Below, piece after piece: positions 42,053-54,890 of a DNA stretch of 64,000 nucleotides; position 1 is the first letter of the stretch, and the number at the start of each line of letters is the position of its first letter. This DNA comes from Cocos nucifera (taxonomy: Eukaryota > Streptophyta > Magnoliopsida > Arecales > Arecaceae), in contig QRFJ01000381.1 in assembly GCA_006176705.1 (NCBI GenBank), positions 1,606,906 to 1,670,905 of the forward strand. Direction: 5' to 3'. The notes beneath the pieces are model-generated. The model did no database searches. It was not told the origin of the DNA and saw nothing but the letters and a program-made list of their open reading frames with translations. The position numbers were made by a program, and so were the translations under genes.

Positions 42053-44371
42053 TGAAGGAGAATTCTGATTTTTCGGATCAGGTTCGTTCAGATTTAATCG
42101 GATCAAGAGAGATATTTCAAAAATTTCTTTCATGTATCTAGATCAGATCTGAGATATTTTAGATCTAATTTTATAGATCTAATAAATAAAAATAAAATAA
42201 ATTAAATTAAATCAAATTTAATTTACCTGATGCTGGGTAATCCTAGATTATCCTTTGATGATCCTGCTGATTGCCTAAGGTTCTAGATCTAGCCATGCAA
42301 GTGCCTAGGCCTCTATCGGATATCCACTTAGACTGGATCTAGAGATCTTCTTCTTCTTTATCATCTCTCCAAAAATCAGATCTGGATCTGATTTAGAGGA
42401 TCTTCAAAATTTCTTTTGAAGATCTACAGTCGTCTCTTATAGCAGTACTGCCTTCTTCCTTTCTCGTCAGCTTTTTTTGCCTGGATCGCACCAAACTGAA
42501 TCCCAACTTTCCTTGAGCGTGGAGAGGAGAGAGAGGATCAGAAGATGGCATGGAGGAGGGAGAGGAACAGCCTTGGGGCATGGGCTAAGAGAGAACTCTA
42601 TGAAAGTTGGGTGCAGACAGAGTTTATATAGATCCTGCTGCACCATGCAGTACCACATTATCTCGACCAATCACATTGCTTCATGCAATTAGATCTAAAT
42701 CTGATTGGTAGAATGACATCACCTGATCCAATCAGATAAGAGCTCCACTAATTCATCCTTAGATGGCATCTAAGACTGGTTAAAGTCTATAGTTATGGGC
42801 CACCTAAATAGAAACCAAGAAACAACTTGGAGTCCCATCTATATGGGACTCCAGGCATCCCTATCCATGGGCGCATGCCTCCCTAGGCATGCACCCCCTT
42901 CATTCCAAAATCTAGCAAGGGGACAAGCTCCTATCTGCTTTTCAATAGGTGCATGACACATGGACAGATATTTAAGTGTCAAAGATCAACGTTTGACCAA
43001 AGTCAAAGACAAGAATTAGCAGGTGACGAAAAATGGCAGATGTTGTCTTCAATTTATCTCATAAATTAAGATAATCCTTTTCTGACTTGGACAACCTCCA
43101 GTCAGACCATAGTGAAGGATACCTCTGATTGAGCACAAACTCCTTTGGCTCAGTCGAGACAACTTATTTAATGATAGTAAGAAGAAGAACGTTAGGTTCA
43201 ATCGATGTGCTAGCACGATTTTTCCTTGAACCTAATTGAATCTCATTCAAATCAATTGAAATTAGATCAGTTCCAATTGATGATCATCCAGATTCCAAAC
43301 CCTTGTTTGTGTGATCCAGTTAGGTTCAGTTCTGTATGGTAATGGGATATGTCATGATCTCTATCATCGACATCATCGAAACTCCTTTCGATGGATCAGA
43401 ACTCTTCTGATTTCGATACAGCTAGAATGATCGATCATCTAAATCATTCTAATTGCTCCCAAAATCCACCAGTGACACCTAGCAGTATATGGTGGCAACC
43501 CATCAGAGCTGAAAATGCGAACCTCTTGGTGCAGCTACCTGTGTGATTAAGTTCTTCTATCTTGAGCCCCGATCAGATTAGGGTTAAGGTGAACTCGTCA
43601 AACCCTAGTCTCTGTCATATGATGTAATCATTCGATTCGAGTCCAATGTGAAAATCTAAATAGAAACTCTTTCTATTATTTCACTCTACCATGGCCATGG
43701 GCTTCTGGACTTGATTCTCATGATCATCATAGGGCTGCTCCTCATCCACCGAGGTAGATAGATTTCCATCTTGATGCAATCCAGTTCCTACAATGAACAT
43801 GCTATAGCCAACATACACCTCAGGGTTCCATATGGCTAGGAGACCGAGTAATGGTGTAGTCAAACTATAACACCCTCAAGGTGAACTGCCGATGCATCTC
43901 AGGTCAAAGAACCAGACACACTACTGCAGCATCGAGTCAGTCATTGACGAGAAGGTAGACTTCCTAATGACTACTCGAGGTGGTCACGCTCAGTGCCCTC
44001 GTTCTCTAACGAGTACCTGTACTCTCGCTCCGGTGTCTCCACACCGTAGACTCAAGACTCATCTACTAAAGAGAAGCGATTGTACACCAACCTTCCGGAT
44101 CAATCACCATCCTCGTGATGATCCTATGGTCGGGAGCTGTTTATGAGTTAATAATGATTATTCATGTCTTAAATTTTCAACTCTTGAAAATATGAATTAT
44201 CATTACCATTAACTCAAAGGATGTATCACAGACACTAAATACACATGTGTGATAGAAAATAACCCATTTTATTAATTTATAGTCAAAATTATAATTTTGC
44301 CCCTAGAAGTGTATTACAAGTGTATTACAAGTGTCAGCCAATTCTGGCTTCTAGGGCACATATATCTAACA
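42053..44371 (-). repeat. 3' LTR of the copia element
   Basis: Reads TGTTAGATATATGTGCCC to CTCCTTCA on the minus strand. It is closely similar over its length to the 5' LTR at 50271-52608, with scattered substitutions and small indels. Confidence 0.92.
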
Positions 44372-44383
44372 ATCTCCCACTTG
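44372..44383 (-). other. Polypurine tract of the copia element
   Basis: Minus strand AAGTGGGAGAT lies directly before the TG of the 3' LTR, the expected primer for plus-strand synthesis. Confidence 0.8.
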
Positions 44384-44385
44384 TC

Positions 44386-44870
44386 CTAAAGCCAATTGGC
44401 TACAAGTCTAAGTCCCATCTTCTCAAGGTGGGCTTCGATCTTCTGCTGGCCCAACGGCTTTGTAAGTGGGTCTGCCACATTATCTGCGGAGTTGACTCTC
44501 TTGACCTCAACGTAACCCTTCTCGAGGTAATCGCGGATGAGGTGGTATCGTCGCTTGATGTACTTGAATTTTTGGTGAGACCTCGACTTCTTAGCAAGGG
44601 CTATGGCGCCATTATTGTCACAATACAAAGGAATAGCATCTAATAGCATCACTCCGATCTCTGCGGCAAACTTCTTATACCAGAATGCCTCCTTTGCAGC
44701 TTTTAACACAATGATGTATTCTGCTTTCATAGTGGAATCTGCTATCAGTATCCGCTTGAAACTTTTTCAACTAACAGTTCCACCATTGCACACAAGTAGA
44801 CTCACAGATGTCGACTTTCGATCATCTATATCGGACATAAAGTCCGAGTCTTTGTATATCCCTGGACTTG
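44386..44870 (-). pseudogene. Copia RNase H domain
   Basis: A decayed start (a DxDFMSDI-like then DRKSTS-like motif around 44740-44860, with stops) is followed by an open part with STMKAEYI, YCDNNGAIALAKK, HIKRRYH-like and VADPLTKPLG blocks, which are hallmarks of copia RNase H. Confidence 0.88.
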
Positions 44871-44880
44871 GAGTTCTCCA

Positions 44881-45979
44881 TTACCAAAGACCAAACATCA
44901 TATCCTTAGTTCTTCTCAAGTACTTAAGGATACATTTCACAGAAGTCCAGTGTTCTTCACCTGGATTTGACTGATATCTGCTTGTGACACTCACAGCATG
45001 GGCTATATCAGGTCGTGTACATAGCATGGCATACATGAGGCTCCCTATTGCAGAAGCATAAGGGATCTTGCTCATGCGTTCTATTTCCTCAGGTGTGCTG
45101 GGGCACATCTTCTTGGAAAGATGAATACCATGTCTGAAGGGTATTAATCCCCTCTTAGAGTTTTCCATACTAAACCTCTTTAGTACTTCCTCTATGTACA
45201 TCTTCTGTGAAAGTCCTAGCATCCTATTCGGTCTATCCCTATAGACCTTAATTCCTAGAATAAAGGATGCTTCACCTAGGTCTTTCATGGAGAATTCCTT
45301 AGACAACCACATTTTGACTGATGTCAACATGGGAATATCATTCCCAATAAGGAGGATGTCATCCACGTACAATACGAGGAAGACAACAGCGCTCCCACTG
45401 ACCCTTTTTGAAAACACATGGTTCCTCTTCATTTTTGATGAAACCAAACTTTTTGATCACATCATTGAAACGAGTGTTCCAGCTCCGAGATGCTTGCTTA
45501 AGTCCATATATGGACCTTTGCAGCTTGCAAACCTTGTGATCAGTATCACTGGATGTGAAACCTAGCGGCTGTTCCATATAGATATCTTCTTCAAGATATC
45601 CATTTAGGAATGCCGTTTTCACGTCCATTTGCCATATTTCATAATCGAAATAGGCTGCAACAGCAAGCAATGTGCGGATGGATTTTAGCATAGCTACTGG
45701 GGAAAAGGTATCCTGATAGTCAATGCCTTCGCGTTGACTATAACCTTTTGCCACTAGTCTAGCCTTGAATGTCTCCACATTCCCATCTGCACCAATCTTT
45801 CTTCTGAAGATCCATTTACACCCAATAGGTACTATACCTTCTGGTGGATCTACCAAGGTCCAGACTTGGTTTGAGTGCATCGAGTCAATTTCTGACTTCA
45901 TTGCCTCTAAGCCATTTCTCGGAGTCGATATCTGATATCGCCTCGTTGTAGGTTTTGGGATCATCACCATGAGCACCAT
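44881..45979 (-). pseudogene. Copia reverse transcriptase
   Basis: The first part (45359-45979) carries WTLVDPPEG, GCKWIFRRK, FKARLVAKGYSQREGIDY and MDVKTAFLNGYLEEDIYMEQ. The second part (44881-45447) carries LVLYVDDILLIGND, SMKDLGEASFILGI and YASAIGSLMYAMLCTRPDIA. The two parts are in different frames and overlap near 45400, so one frameshift separates fingers/palm from the YVDD catalytic motif, which is itself preserved. Confidence 0.93.
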
Positions 45980-45982
45980 TAC

Positions 45983-46216
45983 CTATGAGGAACATTTTCC
46001 TCTATTTTCCTCTGAAATAATACCTAAGTATCTTTCAGGGGGACGGAAAACTCTTTCCGATCTACGAGGTGGAGGAGGTAGTGTTCTTATTGGCTCAACC
46101 TGATTTGGTTCCACTTGGTCCTTAGCTCGTTGCTGCTTGTGAGACTTTCTCATCAAGCTTAATCTGCTTTCCAATGCCACTATCTTGAATAAACTATTTT
46201 TCAAGAAATATGGCAT
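45983..46216 (-). pseudogene. Copia integrase-RT linker
   Basis: A low-complexity linker with RRSERVFRPPERYLG, the common pre-RT motif of plant copia polyproteins; its frame differs from both neighbours. Confidence 0.7.
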
Positions 46217-47084
46217 GTCGACTCACAATCACATTGTGGTCTTCTGGAATGTAGAAATAGTATCCTAATGACTCTTTAGGATATCCTATGAATCGAGCTC
46301 TAAAGGACCTAAACTCTAACTTGTCCGCTTGTTGTCTTTTGACATGAGCCGGACAACCCCAAATTCTGAGATGACTCAGACTTGGTTTCTTACCGTGCCA
46401 TATCTCATACGGTGTGGTAGGAACGGTTTTAGAGGGAACCCTATTCAGTAAATAGATTGAAGTTAATAATGAATGTCCCCAAAGAAAATCAGGGAGGTCT
46501 GTGAAGCTCATCATGGATCGAACCATATCCAATAGAGTCCGATTTCTCCGTTCTGAAACCCCGTTGAGTTGAGGTGTTCCTGGTGGAGTCCATTGAGAGA
46601 CTATGCCATTTTCCTTAAGATAGTCTAGGAATTCCCGGCTAAGGTATTCACCTCCTCGATCTGATCGAAGAACCTTAATGGGTTTTTCAGTTTGTTTTTC
46701 TACTTCATGTCTGAATTCTTTGAACTTTTCAAAAGCTTCAGACTTGTGTCTCATAAGATACACATACCCATACCTAGACAGATCATCGGTAAAGGTAATG
46801 AAGTAGACAAAATTGCCTCTAGCCGGCACATCAAATGGGCCGCACACATCAGTATGTACTAGGGCAAGGAGATCTGTGGCCCTCTCCCCATGTCCAACAA
46901 AAGGGAGTTTAGTCATTTTGCCTTGAAGACAAGATTCACAAGTTGGATATGACTCAAAAGTCAATGGACTCAATAGCCCATTTTTCTCCAATTTGTTAAT
47001 CCTATCTTCTGCTATATGACCTAATCTCAGGTGCCATAGATATCTATCGTTTGGACTATCCCTAGGTCGTTTCATGGCATTCAC
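46194..47084 (-). CDS. Copia integrase (GAG-pre-integrase and catalytic core)
   Basis: The longest intact frame of the element (296 codons). Seen: LWHLRLGHIAEDRINKL and CESCLQGKMTKLPF (His/Cys zinc site), the core with HTDVCGPFDVPA, DRGGEYLSREF and QLNGVSERRNRTLLDMVRSM, giving the D-D-E triad, then RIWGCPAHV and FIGYPKESLGYYFY near the C-terminus. It would normally be cut from a gag-pol polyprotein; here it is isolated by frameshifts on both sides. Confidence 0.92.
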   Translation of the reverse strand: MNAMKRPRDSPNDRYLWHLRLGHIAEDRINKLEKNGLLSPLTFESYPTCESCLQGKMTKLPFVGHGERATDLLALVHTDVCGPFDVPARGNFVYFITFTDDLSRYGYVYLMRHKSEAFEKFKEFRHEVEKQTEKPIKVLRSDRGGEYLSREFLDYLKENGIVSQWTPPGTPQLNGVSERRNRTLLDMVRSMMSFTDLPDFLWGHSLLTSIYLLNRVPSKTVPTTPYEIWHGKKPSLSHLRIWGCPAHVKRQQADKLEFRSFRARFIGYPKESLGYYFYIPEDHNVIVSRHAIFLEK

Positions 47085-47262
47085 ATTTTGCTCGATAGTT
47101 AAAAATAGGATACATCAATATGTAACTGATAAAGACCATTAATAAGGAAAACCATTTGCAATTTTATTTCTTTCATAAAGAATGTTACAATGGTCCTTAA
47201 AGAAAGGTAATCACATAAGCCTTCTTAGTGCTAAGCATGAAAACAGAAATCAAATTTCCCTG

Positions 47263-47999
47263 CTAGCTGCAGGCACATAATAACAGTCTTTCAAAACTAA
47301 GTCTAAACCAGATGGTAATCAAAGAGGGGTATGTTTTCACGGCCACTGCAGCAACTCTTGCTCCATTACCGATGCGTAGGATCATGTCTCCATCCCTCAG
47401 CCTCCTGCTATCCTCAAGACCCTGCATAGAAGTGCACAGATGAGCACTAGAACCAGAGTCAAGCACCCAACTGGATGCAGAAGAAATCGTAAGGTTAGAC
47501 TCAATAACGAGCATACCTCCAGAAGGACCTTCCTTCTTGTTCTTTAGGGTGGCCAGGTAAGTAGGGCAGTTCCGCTTCCAATGGCCGTCGCTGTTGCAAT
47601 GGAAACACTTTCCTTTGCCATCAGCCTTTTTCTTCGGTTCTGCCTTCTTCTTCTTTGATCCTTCCACCTTTTGCTTTTTCACAGACTTCTTTTTCTTTCC
47701 ATAAGACTTTCTTTTGGAAGAAGTCCGTTCCATAGCAAGAACTGAGCCTTTAGAACCTTTCATAGAAAGCTCAGCGGTAACCAGCATATTCATCAACTCG
47801 GCCAAGGAATTTTGAAGTTTATGCATGTGGTAATTCATGATGAATTGCCCATATGCATCAGTCAAGGATTGCAGAATAATATCATTCTGCTAGATCCAAG
47901 TCCAACTTCACACCGAGCTTCTCAAGCTCTTCCATGTCCTTGATCATTGTCAGACAGTGATCTTGGACTGACTGCCCATCACGCATCTTAGCCTTAAAA
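47263..47999 (-). pseudogene. Copia gag C-terminus and aspartic protease
   Basis: A gag helix region with stops (47870-47999), then a Lys-rich segment, a CCHC knuckle CFHCNSDGHWKRNC, and the protease active site WVLDSGSSAHLC. After about position 47330 the frame loses the pre-integrase homology, and weak KEIKLQMVF-type pieces continue to 47085 in other frames. Confidence 0.87.
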
Positions 48000-48001
48000 A
48001 G

Positions 48002-48376
48002 TCATTTCGTGACTTGATATTTGGCTGCGCGACTCTGTTCACCAAACATCTCCTGTAGGTGAGCCAACATTTGGCGAGCAGTCCCGATATCTTCATGTTG
48101 GCGCTGGAGCTCATCAGACATCGAGCCCAACATGTAGTATCTGGCCTTATTGTTATCTTCGTCAATCCATTTTTTCCAGAGACGCTCTCTGTTCAGTGGA
48201 TGGACGAGCTGGTAAGGTGGGAGGGTCCTGGTCCAAATACATGTGTTAACTTCTCTCGGAACCCAAAATAATTTTGTAGTTCTGAGCCAATCTTTATAAT
48301 TGGGTCCAGTCAGTCTATGTGTGTCTAGGATACGTGCCAGTGGGTTGGACGCAGACATTTTTCTGTAGAGAGTCAA
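48002..48376 (-). pseudogene. Copia gag N-terminal part
   Basis: Starts near MSASNPLARILDTHRLTGPN and contains NNKARYYMLGSMSDELQRQH and LQEMFGEQSRAAKY, typical of the UBN2-type gag of plant copia elements. A stop near 48000 breaks it from the rest of gag. Confidence 0.87.
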
Positions 48377-50255
48377 AGATTCTAGTTAGATACTGTAATT
48401 TTGACTTGACCAATTTATTTAGGGATTTTATTTTTAAACAAATTAGCTCCCACTATATTTTCTCGGATCCCTACACTCCCTCTGTAGAGATGCGAAAATC
48501 TCCTACGATTGATGATTTCTAGTGGGTGGTGCGGTCTCACCAACTGACTCATCACCTCACCTAACAGTTATTGGTGATGGGTTAGCCAATGAGTGAACAA
48601 CTCTTGTTCAATGATTCTCTAATCATGGTGCACCCAAACTTGGTCTCTAATTCATGAATCTCACCGTATCCGAAATATTGATCCACTCCTTAGTTAAGTC
48701 AGACCCACCATTTGCATAGACTGAATTTCTAATTGAGTCTCTCACCGTATCCAGAATATTGAGCCCAACTCATCCTCCAGCCCATAGCATCCAATGCCTA
48801 ATAGACATGGTTGCGTCTTTTCGGTGCAACTGAGCCACTGTATCCAGCCGAGAACAATCAACCCCGGAAAAGGGCCCGCACATCTACAATGGTGGAAGAC
48901 CTTAGACTTAATCTTTTCTTAGGGAGAATTTGATTCAGGTCTCATTAAACTAGACTTGGCTTAGTCATAACAATTATGACTAACCTAGTGGCATGGGTTA
49001 GCTCGGATTATTGACCACCTCAGATCAGAACTGTGTCAACAGATATGGCCAGGTAAGTGAGACCGGTGGAAGGAATATGCCATTAACTCGCACAAGAACG
49101 CATTTCAGGTCGAGTAGCTTCCAATTAAAAACCAGTCGGTCGCATCTGTGCCAAACTTACCTTAGACACCAAATTGTTGAGTCAGAACCAATTGGGTTAG
49201 CCTACAATCCAGACTCTAACCTCTGAGCCTAATTAGGTCTTGCTTGATCGATCACTTACATGACTCGATCTTGACCCAGACTTAATCCTATTAGGCTGGT
49301 CAATTTAAGCATTGTTGATCCCATCTAACCAACTCTTGATTCGGTTTGATCAACCGCTTAGACCTAATTGAGCTACCCAAGCCCGAACCCAGTATTATGA
49401 ATATGTCTTAGATCTGAAATTCTCAATTTTAGACCTAATTAATATTTCATAAATCTTAATTCTTAATTAAGTTAGGGTTCATAAACAAAATATGCACAAT
49501 AAATCCTAGGGTTTCAGGATCTAGGGTTTTGCAGAAAGTAAGTTTTGGGATTTCTGATTAAGGACGAACACGCAGCACCCCTACACGTCATAAGAACACC
49601 CCATCGAATGGGAAGAGAGGGCCTTTAAACCCTTCTTCGTTCTTATGACCGGACGGCCAAGAGGAACGCCTTAATCAGGAACATGTAAATCTACAAAACT
49701 AGTTATAGATCTATATCATATATCTCATATATAAAATTTAGATCTAATCAATGGCATATTTTGCATACATCTCATGTATCATAATCATGCATATTTTTTA
49801 GATCTAAATTATTTCATAATAATCTAAAAAATTAGATTTAAATTGATCTAATCAAAATAAATTCTAATCTAGACAATTATGTAGAACTATTCTACAACTA
49901 GTCTAGTCATGCATCTCATCATATCTCATATGATATTTAAAATTAAATAATTTTTTTTTTTATTTGTTTATCAGATGTTATTATAACACTTATAATATAT
50001 CAAAAAATAGTAAATAAGATAGATCTAAAATATGATTTAATCAGATTAAATCAAAGACATGCAAAGACTATTCTATAGAACTATTCTATTCTAGAACTAG
50101 TCATGCATATCTTCATGTTCTTAGATCCAAATCATTTAATTTTAATTTTTTCTGATTTTCAGATCTGATCACATCTCATGTGACATCTGAAATCACTTTA
50201 ATTTTCTAATTAAAATAAAATTAAAATCAGATCTAAATAATTTTTAGAACCATTT
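48377..50255 (-). other. Copia 5' untranslated leader
   Basis: About 1.9 kb between the PBS and gag, without protein homology. It is AT-rich toward the LTR (49700-50250) and has a repeated TCACCGTATCC-GAATATTGA segment at 48661 and 48741. Confidence 0.7.
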
Positions 50256-50268
50256 GGCTCTGATACCA
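50256..50268 (-). other. Copia primer-binding site
   Basis: Minus strand TGGTATCAGAGCC, two bases after the CA end of the 5' LTR. It is complementary to the 3' end of plant initiator methionyl-tRNA, the common copia primer. Confidence 0.92.
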
Positions 50269-50270
50269 GT

Positions 50271-52608
50271 TGAAGGGAAAATCCTGATTTTTCCCGGATC
50301 CAGGTTCGTTCAGATCTGATTAGATCAAGAGATATATTTCAAAAATTTTTTCTTGATCTAATCAGATCTTGATATATTTCAGATCTGATTCTTATATATT
50401 TAATAAATAAAAATAAAAGATAAATTAAATCAAATTTAATTTATACCTTGATTTGGGTAATCCTATTACCCTGTTAGATGATCCTGCTGATTGCAGCGGA
50501 AGGTTCTGGATCTAGCCACGCAAGCGCCTGGCCTCTACCGGATATCCACTCGGGTTGGATCTGGAAGATCCTCTTCTTCTCTATCATCTCTCTAAAAATT
50601 AGATCTGGATCTGATCTGGAGGATCTTCAAAACTCTTTTGAAGATCTGCAGTCGTCCTTTTGCAGCAGCGCAGCCTTCTTGCTTTTGATCGCCTTTTTCT
50701 TGATCTGAATCGCACCAAACTAAAGTCCAAAACTTTTCTTGGGCATGGAGAGGAGAGAGAAGATTAGAAGCTATGGTATGGAGAAGGGAGGAGGAGAGGC
50801 AGCCTTGGGGTGTGGGCTAATAGAAAACTCTATGAAAGGGTTGGACGCAGATAGGGTCTTATTTATAGACCTACTATGCCTGATCCAACTGCCTCTTCCA
50901 TCCCAACCAATCACAACCCTTTGTGAAATCAGATCTAAATCTGATTGGTTGGGATAGACATCACTTGATTCCTAATTAGATGAAAGCTCCACTAATTCAT
51001 CCTTAGATGGCATCTAAGACTAGTCAAAGTCTATAGTTATGGGCCACCTAAATAGAAACCAAGAAGGCAACCTGGAGTCCCATTTGTCCAACAATGGACT
51101 CCTAGGCATCCCTATCCATGGGACGAATGCCTTCCTTAGGCGTGTACCTCCTTCTCCTTGCCAGGTTCTAGCAAGGGGACAAGCCCCTATCAGCTCTCCA
51201 ATAGGTGCATGACACATGGGCAGATGTCTAAGTATCAAAGGTCAAGGTTTGACCAAAGTCAAAGGACAAGAATTAGCAGATAATGAAAAATGATAGGTGT
51301 TGTCTTCACTTAATCTCATAAATTAAGACAACCCTTTTCTGATCTGGACAACCTCCAGTCAGACCATAGTGAAGATACTCTGATTGAGCACAAACTATCC
51401 TTTGGCTCAGTCGAGACAACTTATTTAATGATAGTAAAAGAAGAACGTTAGGTTCAATCGAGTGCTAGCACGATTTTCTTGAACCTAATTGAATCTCATT
51501 CAGATCAATTGAACTAGATCAGTTCAATTGATGATCACCAGATTCAAACCCTTGTTTGTGTGACCCAGTTAGGTTCAGTTCTGTATGGTAATGGAAATAT
51601 GTCATGATCTCTATCATCGACATCATCGAAACTCCTTTCGATGGATCAGAACTCTTCTGATTCGAACAGCTAGAATGATCGATCATCTAAATCATTCTAA
51701 TTGCTCCCAAAATCCACCAGTGACACCTAGCAGTATATGGTGGCAACCCATCAGAGCTAAAAATGCGAACCTCTTGGTGCAGCTACCTTGTGTGATTAAG
51801 TTCTTCTATCTTGAGCCCGATCAGATTAGGGTTAAGGTGAACTCGTCAAACCCTAGTCTCTGTCATATGATGTAATCATTCGATTCGAGTCCAATGTGAA
51901 AATCTAAATAGAAACTCTTTCTATTATTTCACTCTGCCATGGCCATGGACTTCTGGACTTGATTCTCATGATCATCATAGGGCTGCTCCTCTATCCACCG
52001 AGGTAGATAGATTCCATCTTGATGCAATCCAGTTCCTACAATGAACATGCTATAGCCAACATACACCTCAGAATTTTGATATGGCTAGGAGATCGAGTAA
52101 TGGTGTAGTCAAACTATAACACCCTCAAGGTGAACTGTCGATGCATCTCAAGTCAAAAAACCAGACACACCACTGCAACATCGAGTCAGTCATCGACAAG
52201 AAGGTAGACTTCCTTATGACTACTCAAGGTGGTCATACTCAGTGCCCTTGTTCTCTAATGAGTACCTGTACTCTTGCTCTGGTGTCTCTACATCGTAGAC
52301 TCCAGACTCATCTACTATAAAAAAGCGATTGTATACCAATCTTCCAGATCAATTACCATCCTCATGACGATCCTACGGTCAGAAGTATTTTATGAGTTAA
52401 TAATAAAAATTCTTGTCTTAAATTTTCAACTCTTGAAAATAAGAATTATCGTTACCATTAACTCAAGAGATATATCACAGACACTAAATACATATTTATA
52501 ATAAAAAATAATCTATTTTATTATTTATAGTTAAAATTATAATTTTGTCCTTAGAAATGTATTACAATTGTCAGTCAATTCTAACTTCTAGGGCATACAT
52601 ATCTAATA
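50271..52608 (-). repeat. 5' LTR of the copia element
   Basis: Reads TATTAGATATGTATGCCC (first dinucleotide TA, not the usual TG) to CCCTTCA on the minus strand. It pairs with the LTR at 42053-44371. Confidence 0.92.
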
Positions 52609-53560
52609 ATTGGGGTAAGCTTTTCCTAGCTCTGAGGTTGAGAGATGGCGACTCACCGAAGCACTAAGTTTTTTACTTTGAATGTTTTACTTCTATCTTT
52701 GAAGTTATAGTATCGGACCACCTTTCGTCTATAAGCCATCATCCGAATCTGGGCTTTCACCCTTTTTTTTTCTAGCAGATCGAGGTTGACTCTGAGGTCC
52801 TATGGATTGTGCTGCTCGTTGAAGTCCATGACCCATGCTGATGGAAGCTTAAGTTCAATAGGGATGACTGCCTTCGTTCCAAAGACCAAGGTGAATGGTG
52901 TTTTCTTAATCAGCATTCTTTGAGTAGTTTGGTATGCCCAGAGGATGTGGTAGAGTTCGTCCACCCAGGTCCTCTTTGCTCTATCGAGCCTTGTCTTGAT
53001 GCCTTGCAGCAGAGTCCGGTTGGTCACTTCAACTTTCCCATTTACTTATGGATGAGCTACCAATGTGAAGTGGTGAAAGATGTTTAGGTCTTTGTAGAAC
53101 TTGATGAACCTCATCCTAGCGAATTATCGTCCGTTATTGGTTATAAGGGTTCGGGGTAGATCGACTTGATAGACTATTGACTTTCAGATGAAGTTCTGTA
53201 CCTTGGTTTCGATAATTTTGACTAGTGGTTCGACTTCGATCTATTTGGTGAAGTAGTTGATCGCGATCAAGAGAAACTTTCGTCGCTCTGATGCCGTCGA
53301 AAAAGGGTTAAGGATGTCCATTATCCACTGTGCAAATGGCCAAGATGCGTTTAGCGGAGTAAGCTCGGAGGTCGACTGTCTTTATATATTTGCATTCTTC
53401 TGAAAACGATCATATTTCTTAACATACTCCATAGAATCATAGTATAAAGTCGGCCAATAGTATCCTTGCTGAAGTAGTTTTTGCGATAGAGACCTGGCTC
53501 CTATATGACTTTCATAGATTTTCTTGAGCACTTTCCATAATGTGAAGTTGGCCTCTAAAG
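52609..53560 (-). pseudogene. Gypsy integrase (zinc site and core, broken)
   Basis: Minus-strand pieces include PLNASWPFAQWIMDILNPF, ERRKFLLIAINYFTK, RTLITNNGR and VEVTNRTLLQGIK, continuing into the open 52800-53027 stretch with RTWVDELYHILWAYQTT and TPFTLVFGTKAVIPIEL. The second catalytic Asp (usually TDNG) reads Asn, and several stops interrupt the frame. The copia insertion splits it at 52608/42053. Confidence 0.85.
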
Positions 53561-53870
53561 ATTAGAGATATCTCAGCAGCGGTAGCGAATACGACCTCTT
53601 ATACAATCTGCCCTCGTACAAAACATACCAAAAAGCTTGATTTTTGAGTTTTCAAGCTTCTTTCGGATCATGAGGAAGGACTCCCTCCCTGAGGTAGGCA
53701 ACCAACGGATCGATCCAGCTCAACCAAAGTTTCATCTGCAAAATGATCCATGATTTCTCTGGGCTTGGGCACTTCGGAGTCTCAAAAAATACTTCTTTGG
53801 GCAGTTCGACTGGAGCTGAAGTGGCCAACTTAGAGAGGAGGTTGGCTCTTATATTTTCTACCCTCGAAAT

Positions 53871-54182
53871 CTATCGAATGCCAAAACAGCTGAAGGTCGG
53901 AGTCAAGTTCTTTACTTTCTCAAGGTATTTCATCATACTTTTCTCCCATGTTTCATAGCTGCCACTAACTTGATCGACCACTAATTGAGAATCGCTGTAG
54001 ACTTGAAGCTGATCTACTTTTAATTCTCTTATAATTTTTAATCCGACGATCAGCACTTCATACTTAGCCCCATTATTAGTCGTAGAGAATTCAAAGCGCA
54101 GCGCATACTCAACGACGACTCCCTTGGGACTGACTAAGACCAACCCCATATCCACTTCAGTAGAGTTGGATAAACCATCCAC
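53871..54182 (-). pseudogene. Gypsy additional (archaeal-like) RNase H
   Basis: DGLSNSTEVDMGLVLVSPKG, then TNNGAKYEVLIVGL and LQVYSDSQLVVDQVSGSYE, the pattern of the second RNase H found in Tat-lineage elements. The glutamate expected in the NNxAEYEAL motif reads Lys here, so a catalytic carboxylate is lost (inference from family alignment). Confidence 0.85.
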
Positions 54183-54464
54183 ATACAGAGCCTAAAAATC
54201 TTCAGAAAGATCGGCTGTCTCTTCGAGGAGGCTCGTTTGCGACAGCATAGCACCGATCTCATTCTGTTCAAACTCGACATCATCAAAAATGATATATTCC
54301 ACTACAAAATCTGCTAATATCTAGGCTTTGATCGATGGCCAAGATTGATAATTGATATCAAATTTTCTGAGCTCGATTGTCTAATTTGCAATTCTCCCAA
54401 AAGCGTCCATTCACTGAAGGACTGCCTTTATTGGTTGATCCATGAGGACCATTATGGTATGCCC

Positions 54465-54842
54465 CTAAAAGTAAGGTCGGAGCCTCCTGACAGTAATTAG
54501 AAGAGAGTAAGCCAATTTTTCTAGCTTAAAGTATCTGATCTCTTCATTCCTTAGGATCCAACTTATGTAGTAGACCGACCGCTGTATCTTCGCTTCCTTC
54601 TTGATTAGGACTGCTGCTAATGCTATCGGAGAGACCGTTAGGTACAAGAATAATTCTTCTTCAGATTCGAACTTTGCCAGCAGTGGAGGTGAGCTGAGGT
54701 AGTTTTTGAGCTCCGCAAATGTTCGTTGGCATTCCGTCATCCAATAGAAATTCTTTAGTTGCTTGAGAACTTGGAAGAAGGACATGCATCGCTCGACCGA
54801 TCTTGAGATGAAGCAATTTAGGGATGCCACTTCTTCAATCAA
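54465..54842 (-). pseudogene. Gypsy RT-linked RNase H
   Basis: Contains FYWMTECQRTFAELKNYLSS, ELFLYLTVSPIALAAVLIKK and VYYISWILRNEEIRYFKLEK, the RT thumb to RNase H junction of Ty3/gypsy. Ends at a stop near 54465. Confidence 0.87.
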
Positions 54843-54890
54843 GCACTAAACTTCTTTGATTATCTTTGGAGCGATCATCTCTTGAATGAC

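Larger units (their letters stand above)
42053..52608 (-). mobile_element. Full-length but decayed Ty1/copia retrotransposon
   Basis: Two LTRs of about 2.3 kb, a PBS matching the 3' end of initiator Met tRNA, a polypurine tract, and gag-protease-integrase-RT-RNase H in copia order, all on the minus strand. Target duplication: ATTGG at 52609-52613 and the altered AATTTGG at 42046-42052. It sits inside the integrase frame of the gypsy element. Frameshifts in gag and RT show it is inactive. Confidence 0.93.

Noticed and set aside
46194..47084. Active retrotransposon based on the intact integrase frame
   Set aside because: Gag, protease and RT frames are broken, so the element as a whole cannot be autonomous.
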